From Hydrogenophaga sp. (GTDB lineage: Bacteria; Pseudomonadota; Gammaproteobacteria; Burkholderiales; Burkholderiaceae_C), in NCBI GenBank assembly GCA_011390855.1, contig JAABRN010000266.1, forward strand, positions 1-10,539: a stretch of DNA of 10,539 bases, in the 5' to 3' direction. The translations under genes were made by a program, and so were the position numbers. The notes beneath the pieces were generated by a model. That model was not told the origin of the DNA. It worked only from the letters and a program-made list of their open reading frames with translations, and searched no databases. Below, in pieces: positions 6,324 through 10,539 of this stretch. The number at the start of each line of letters is the position of its first letter. Position 1 is the first letter of the stretch.

Positions 6324-9300
6324 CACACGTGCGGTGGAAATCGAGTTGGCGCGGTCGCAGCTGCAGAAGCTTCGGGCCGGCTTCGTCGACGGCATGCCCG
6401 CCCGGCTGGCCGACATCCGGTCCATGATCGACCATCTGCTTGCCAGTGGTGGCGACAGGGCCGCTCTGGAAAGCCTGCACCGCCTGGTGCACGGCATCAC
6501 GGGTTCGGCAGGCACCTTTGGGATGCCCGAAGTCTCGGGTGCGGCGCGCCGGATCGAAGAGCGCCTTGCCCTGATGATCCGGCATGGCGTACCGGACGGC
6601 GGTCAGGCGTGGAGCGAGATCGGCGACGCTGTCAATCAGCTGGCGCTGCTGGCCCTGAACCCGCCACCGGTGGTGGCCGGTGCGCTGTTGCCACAGGCAA
6701 CGCCTGCTTCAGCGCAGCATGCCGTGGTCCATCTGGTGGTGGAGGACCCTGTGCAGTTGGAGGTGTTGTGCCCTGCGCTTCAGGCGCAAGGCTATGAGGT
6801 CCGGCCTTACGCCGGCCTGGACGCGTTCAGGCATGGCTGGTCCCTGCACACGCCCGTTGCCAGCGATACCGTGGTGGTGGACGTGGCTTTTGCGGCCGAC
6901 GACCCGGCGGGCGCGCGCACGATGCAGGGGCTGGCGCTTGGCCGCCAGGGGCGCACGCCGGTGGTGCTGGGGCTGGCTGACGACGCGTTGGGTCTGCGGC
7001 TGGCCGCTTCCCGCGCTGGTGCCAACCACATTCTGCGCAGACCGCTGGAGCCTGCACGGCTGATTGACAAGCTGGACCTGCTCACGGGGCGCCAGCCGCC
7101 GCAGCCGCACCGTGTATTGCTGGTCGACGACGATCCCTTGCTGCTTGAGGCGCAGGCCCACGTACTGCGGGCGACGGGCATGGAGGTGCGTTCCCTCTGC
7201 CAGCCGCTGCAGGTGCTGGAGGTGCTGCAGGATTTTTTGCCGGACGTGCTGGTGCTGGACGTGTACATGCCCGAAGCCAGCGGACCGGAGCTGGCCGCCG
7301 CGCTGCGCGAAAACGAGACGTACGTGCACTTGCCGATCCTGTTCCTGTCGGCCGAAACCGACCTGACACAGCAATTGCTGGCGCTCAACCTGGGTGGCGA
7401 CGACTTCCTGGTCAAGCCTGTCCAGCCTGACCACTTGGTGGCTGCGGTCACGGCGCGCGCCCGCCGCGCCCGCCAGTCCCAGGCCCTGCGCGAGCGCCTG
7501 CAGACCACCCTGTACGAAAGGGATCGCGAACACCTCGCGCTTGATCACCACGCCATCGTCAGCATCGCCGATCGCGACGGCCGCATCACCTACGCCAATG
7601 ACCTGTTTTGCCGGGTCAGTGGCTACGAACGCCAGGAGGTGCTGGGCCAGAGCTACCGGATGTTGACCATCGGACAGCAAGAACCCGGTTTCATGCGTGG
7701 CGTGTGGCGTTCGATCTCGGCCGGCAAGGTCTGGCACGGTGAAATCTGCAGCCGGCGCAAGGACGGCAGCCGCTACTGGGTCGAAACGACAGTCACCCCC
7801 TTTCTGGACAGCGCCGGCGAGATGTACCAGTTCGTTGCGATCCAGACCGACATCAGTCATATCAAGGCCACTGAGGCCGCACTGCGCACCCAGCGCGACA
7901 CGCAGCGCGTCATCAGCATGTCCGCCGCGGCGCTGATGGCCGCCGGCCCCGGCCAGACGCCCGCTGCCCTGGCACAGGCACTGGAGGAAAGCGGCCAGCG
8001 CTTGCGGGCCGACCGTGCCTACCTCTACACGTTCTCGCGCGACGGCCTGCACATGAACAGCGCGCAGGTCTGGAGCGCCCCCGGCGTTGTGCCTTTGTCG
8101 CCGCAGACGACCCGCATTTCGCTGGATCGGTTGCCCTGGATGCGCGAGCGCTTCCTGCATCAGGAGGTGTTGCAGATTGATGATGTCATGGCCATGCCGG
8201 ACGAGGCACGTTCCGATCAGGCGGTGCTGCGCGGTGGAGGGGTCGGTGCGATCGTCTTGCTGCCGCTGTTGCGGGAATCGCAGCCTTTTGGTTTCCTGGC
8301 TTACAGCGTGCAGGGCCAGGCACGCCACTGGAATGACGAGGAGATCGAGCTGTTGAAGGTGTTGCGCGATGTGATGGCCAGCGCCCTGGCGCGCACCTGG
8401 GCCGACACCGCCTTGCGCAAGAGCGAGTCGCGGCTGAACTTCCTGGTGGCTTCCAGCCCGGTGGTCATCCACACTCGCGAGGTGCAGGCCCCCCATGCCC
8501 TGCGCTATGTCAGCCCCAACTTGCAACCGCTCATGGGGTTGAACCCGGCCGATCTGTTGGGCCAAGCCGATCTGGTGGCCTGCTGCGTGCATCCGGACGA
8601 TGTCGCTCGGGTGAGTGAGGCTTTGCCCCAGATACTGGAGCGTGGGGAGCTGTGGCTGGAATACCGGCTGCGCATGGGCAGCGGCCGGTACCGCTGGGTG
8701 CAGGAGCAATCGCGCCTGGTGCGCGACGGGGCTGGAGCGCCGCAGGAAATCATCGGATACTGGATGGACATCACCGAGCGCAAGCAGTACGAAACCGAGC
8801 TGGCGGCTTTCAACCTGGAGCTGGAGCGCCGAGTGGAAGCGCAGACCCGCGACGTGCTGGCCAGCGAGCGCCTGGCGCAAGTGACGCTCGATGCCCTGAG
8901 TGCGCGGGTGGTGATCCTGGACGGGCAGGGCGAGATCGTGGCCGCCAATCGGGCCTGGTGCGGTTTCTATGGAGGTCGAACCCCCGAGTCGGTGGGCAAC
9001 TACCTGCGCTACTGCGAACAGATGGACCGCACCACTCGCCGCGATGTCGCGACGCACCTGGCCCCGGGCCTGCGCGCGGTCTTGAGCGGGGCCGAACGCA
9101 GCCACCTGCAGGAATACAGTCAGGAACTGGATGGCGAGAGCCACTGGTTCGTGTGCCGCATCGAGCGCTTCGGCACCGAGGAAGCCCCCCATCTCGTGGT
9201 CTCGCACGAGGACATCACTGCGCTCAAGCAGGCCGAGCGTGCCCAGTTGCGTTCGCAGCGGCTGGAGAGTCTGGGTACGCTCGCCGGGGGCGTTGCGCAC

Positions 9301-10380
9301 GACCTGAACAACGCGCTGTCGCCAGTGCTCATGGGCATGAGCATCCTCAAGGAACAGTACCCGGATGAATCCCAGCTGTTCAACATGATCGAAGCCAGCG
9401 CACAGCGAGGCTCCCACATGGTCCGGCAGTTGCTCACCTTTGCCAAAGGCGCCGAGGGCGAGCGGGTGGCGATCTGTCCAAGCCAGGTGGTGCAGGAACT
9501 CGAACGCCTGATGAAAGGCAGCTTCCCCAAGAACATCCAGCTGCAGGTGGACAGCGGCGACAACCTTCCCGCAGTGTTGGGCGATCCGACGCAACTGCAT
9601 CAGGTGCTGCTGAACCTGTGTGTGAATGCTCGCGACGCCATGTCCGGTGGCGGTCTTCTCACGTTGGGGGTGCAAGCGGTGGAACTGGATGAGGCTTACG
9701 CGCGCTCCATCCCTGACGCCTTACCCGGTCGCTATGTGGCGCTAAAGGTGAGCGACACTGGGTCGGGCATCCCACCCGATATTCTGGACCGCATCTACGA
9801 CCCCTTCTTCACCACCAAGACGGCGGACAAGGGCACTGGCCTCGGTCTGTCCACGGTGCTGGGGATCGTCAAGGGTCATGGCGGTTTCGTTCAGGTGTTT
9901 TCCCAGCCTGGCGTGGGCACGACCTTCACCGTCTACCTGCCTGTCGCCCCATCGGACGCCGATACCAGTGTCCCCGCTCTCGCGGTGGAGTCTGCCGAGA
10001 CCCGCCTGGGCCACGGTGAAACCATTCTGTTCGTGGATGATGAGGCTGCCGTGCGCGAGATAGGACGTAATGTGCTGGAACGCCTGAACTACCGTGCCCT
10101 GCTGGCGACAGATGGCGCTGACGGCTTGGCCCTGGCGGCGGAGCACCAAGGCGCGTTGCGTGCGGTGATCACCGATCTGCACATGCCCCACATGGACGGC
10201 CTGGCTTTTGTGCGCGCATTGCGCCGCACATTGCCCCATGTACCGGTTGTGGTGGCCAGTGGCCGGCTGGACGAATCGACGGCTGCCGAACTGCTGCGCC
10301 ATGGCGTCAAACGTCGACTCGACAAGCCCTTCACCCAGGACCAGCTGGCGCGGGAACTGCAGATCTTGCTCGGCACCTGA
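6316..10380 (+). CDS. Giant soluble hybrid histidine kinase: HPt-REC(degenerate)-REC-PAS-GAF-PAS-PAS-HisKA-HATPase-REC
   Basis: A 1354-residue protein without membrane segments, so cytoplasmic. Domains in order: HPt (about 10-115) with likely phospho-His H59 in LVHGITGSAGTFG; a degenerate receiver (about 136-257) keeping E143/D144 and D189 but with Arg (R242) instead of Lys; an intact receiver (266-380) with D271-D273, D315, S345, K367; PAS with PAC-like end (about 405-515, WVETTVTPF..IQTDIS); GAF-like domain (about 528-695); a PAS_3-like domain (about 705-823, YVSPNLQPLMG to GYWMDITERK); another PAS (about 850-972); HisKA with H995 in GGVAHDLNN, the form seen in NtrB/DctB-type kinases; HATPase with N1100/N1104, DTGSGIP at 1147-1153, DPFFTTK and GTGLGLS; a C-terminal receiver with D1241/D1242, D1287, S1315, K1337. 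TGGGAGA at 6303-6309 is a good ribosome binding site and supports this start. Probably joins the periplasmic input with a cytoplasmic one sensed by PAS/GAF domains. Ligands or cofactors are unknown. Confidence 0.93.
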   Translation: MTDTRAVEIELARSQLQKLRAGFVDGMPARLADIRSMIDHLLASGGDRAALESLHRLVHGITGSAGTFGMPEVSGAARRIEERLALMIRHGVPDGGQAWSEIGDAVNQLALLALNPPPVVAGALLPQATPASAQHAVVHLVVEDPVQLEVLCPALQAQGYEVRPYAGLDAFRHGWSLHTPVASDTVVVDVAFAADDPAGARTMQGLALGRQGRTPVVLGLADDALGLRLAASRAGANHILRRPLEPARLIDKLDLLTGRQPPQPHRVLLVDDDPLLLEAQAHVLRATGMEVRSLCQPLQVLEVLQDFLPDVLVLDVYMPEASGPELAAALRENETYVHLPILFLSAETDLTQQLLALNLGGDDFLVKPVQPDHLVAAVTARARRARQSQALRERLQTTLYERDREHLALDHHAIVSIADRDGRITYANDLFCRVSGYERQEVLGQSYRMLTIGQQEPGFMRGVWRSISAGKVWHGEICSRRKDGSRYWVETTVTPFLDSAGEMYQFVAIQTDISHIKATEAALRTQRDTQRVISMSAAALMAAGPGQTPAALAQALEESGQRLRADRAYLYTFSRDGLHMNSAQVWSAPGVVPLSPQTTRISLDRLPWMRERFLHQEVLQIDDVMAMPDEARSDQAVLRGGGVGAIVLLPLLRESQPFGFLAYSVQGQARHWNDEEIELLKVLRDVMASALARTWADTALRKSESRLNFLVASSPVVIHTREVQAPHALRYVSPNLQPLMGLNPADLLGQADLVACCVHPDDVARVSEALPQILERGELWLEYRLRMGSGRYRWVQEQSRLVRDGAGAPQEIIGYWMDITERKQYETELAAFNLELERRVEAQTRDVLASERLAQVTLDALSARVVILDGQGEIVAANRAWCGFYGGRTPESVGNYLRYCEQMDRTTRRDVATHLAPGLRAVLSGAERSHLQEYSQELDGESHWFVCRIERFGTEEAPHLVVSHEDITALKQAERAQLRSQRLESLGTLAGGVAHDLNNALSPVLMGMSILKEQYPDESQLFNMIEASAQRGSHMVRQLLTFAKGAEGERVAICPSQVVQELERLMKGSFPKNIQLQVDSGDNLPAVLGDPTQLHQVLLNLCVNARDAMSGGGLLTLGVQAVELDEAYARSIPDALPGRYVALKVSDTGSGIPPDILDRIYDPFFTTKTADKGTGLGLSTVLGIVKGHGGFVQVFSQPGVGTTFTVYLPVAPSDADTSVPALAVESAETRLGHGETILFVDDEAAVREIGRNVLERLNYRALLATDGADGLALAAEHQGALRAVITDLHMPHMDGLAFVRALRRTLPHVPVVVASGRLDESTAAELLRHGVKRRLDKPFTQDQLARELQILLGT

Positions 10381-10434
10381 GGAATTGGCGCGTTGTTTTT
10401 ACTCGCGCTGCGGGGTTTCTCCCCACTGCGCCCT

Positions 10435-10462
10435 GTCGCCACGCCATGGGTGGCGTGGCGAC
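10435..10462. terminator. Perfect 12-bp stem hairpin after the operon; candidate terminator or convergent-gene element
   Basis: GTCGCCACGCCA (10435-10446) and TGGCGTGGCGAC (10451-10462) are exact reverse complements around the loop TGGG. The GC-rich stem lies 54 bases after the stop of the last operon gene. Neither strand has a T-run after the stem, so a classical intrinsic terminator is not shown; it may act as a 3' stabiliser, a Rho-linked pause site, or a bidirectional element between convergent genes. Confidence 0.45.
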
Positions 10463-10484
10463 CCTAAATGGTGCAGGGTCCGCT

Positions 10485-10539
10485 TCACAAATCAAGCACC
10501 AGCCGCGCACTGATGGCCCGCGAGCAGCACGGCAGAAAC
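10485..10539 (-). CDS. Possible C-terminal end of a convergent gene (partial)
   Basis: On the minus strand a frame enters from the right edge and ends at TGA (plus-strand TCA at 10485-10487), giving 17 residues that end SARLVLDL. Of the three minus frames here it has the highest share of G or C at third positions (about 13 of 17), and the strong hairpin follows about 20 bases after its stop, as for a convergent gene end. The stretch is too short for a family call, and another minus frame ending GHQCAAGA at 10492 is possible. Confidence 0.25.
   Translation of the reverse strand, partial: FLPCCSRAISARLVLDL

Larger units (their letters stand above)
1051..10380 (+). other. Five-gene signalling operon (receptor - YfiR-like - membrane kinase - receiver - soluble kinase)
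   Basis: All five genes run in the same direction with junctions of +1 base (3117/3119), ATGA overlap (3661-3664), ATGA overlap (5937-5940) and an 8-base overlap (6316-6323). Such spacing indicates one transcript and translational coupling. The compartments of the products are outer membrane, periplasm, inner membrane, cytoplasm and cytoplasm, in gene order. In total the operon encodes two kinase cores, one HPt and six receiver domains, of which one is degenerate. Confidence 0.88.

Noticed and set aside
5388..6515. A 375-codon minus-strand frame across the kinase/receiver/kinase junctions
   Set aside because: Antisense to three coupled genes with intact catalytic residues; composition is Ser/Arg/Thr-rich and motif-free.
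6709..9675. A 988-codon open frame on the minus strand opposite the soluble kinase
   Set aside because: Low-complexity His/Gln/Arg-rich translation without motifs, fully covered by a kinase gene with intact PAS, GAF and receiver motifs; a GC-driven antisense frame.
10388..10408. GCGCG/CGCGC inverted repeat with a T-rich loop just after the operon stop
   Set aside because: The T-run is inside the loop rather than after the stem and the stem is only 5 bp, so it does not form a terminator.

Overview
The window comes from a GC-rich genome. Codon use, protein style and gene content fit a betaproteobacterium of the order Burkholderiales, probably near the Comamonadaceae; this placement is inference. 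No mobile element, CRISPR array, tRNA or rRNA is visible. The window divides into (i) the 3' part of a GreA/GreB-like gene (1-446), (ii) about 600 bases with no convincing intact gene (447-1050), (iii) one tightly packed five-gene signalling operon on the plus strand (about 1051-10380), and (iv) a short 3' intergenic stretch (10381-10539) with a strong hairpin and perhaps the tail of a convergent gene.

The operon encodes, in order, a TonB-dependent outer-membrane receptor, a periplasmic YfiR-family protein, an inner-membrane hybrid histidine kinase (TM - CHASE8-like periplasmic domain - TM - HAMP - HisKA - HATPase - REC - REC), a stand-alone CheY-like receiver, and a 1354-residue soluble hybrid kinase (HPt - degenerate REC - REC - PAS - GAF - PAS - PAS - HisKA - HATPase - REC). 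Junctions are one base apart or overlap (TGA-C-GTG, ATGA, ATGA, 8-base overlap), so the genes are almost certainly co-transcribed and translationally coupled.

The layout suggests a signalling line through all cell compartments: ligand at the outer-membrane receptor, YfiR-like protein in the periplasm, CHASE8/HAMP kinase in the inner membrane, and a branched cytoplasmic His-Asp phosphorelay. In the known YfiBNR system of Pseudomonas, a YfiR protein restrains a CHASE8-HAMP-GGDEF diguanylate cyclase (YfiN) and is released by an outer-membrane lipoprotein (YfiB). Here the input module appears to be kept, the output is a histidine kinase instead of GGDEF, and a TonB-dependent receptor stands where YfiB would be. 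No DNA-binding, GGDEF, EAL or other effector domain is encoded in the window, so the final output lies elsewhere. The ligand of the receptor cannot be read from the sequence.

The 447-1050 stretch contains a minus-strand open frame with one membrane-helix-like segment that may be a degraded gene, and a cluster of short repeats and palindromes plus a weak candidate promoter just ahead of the operon.
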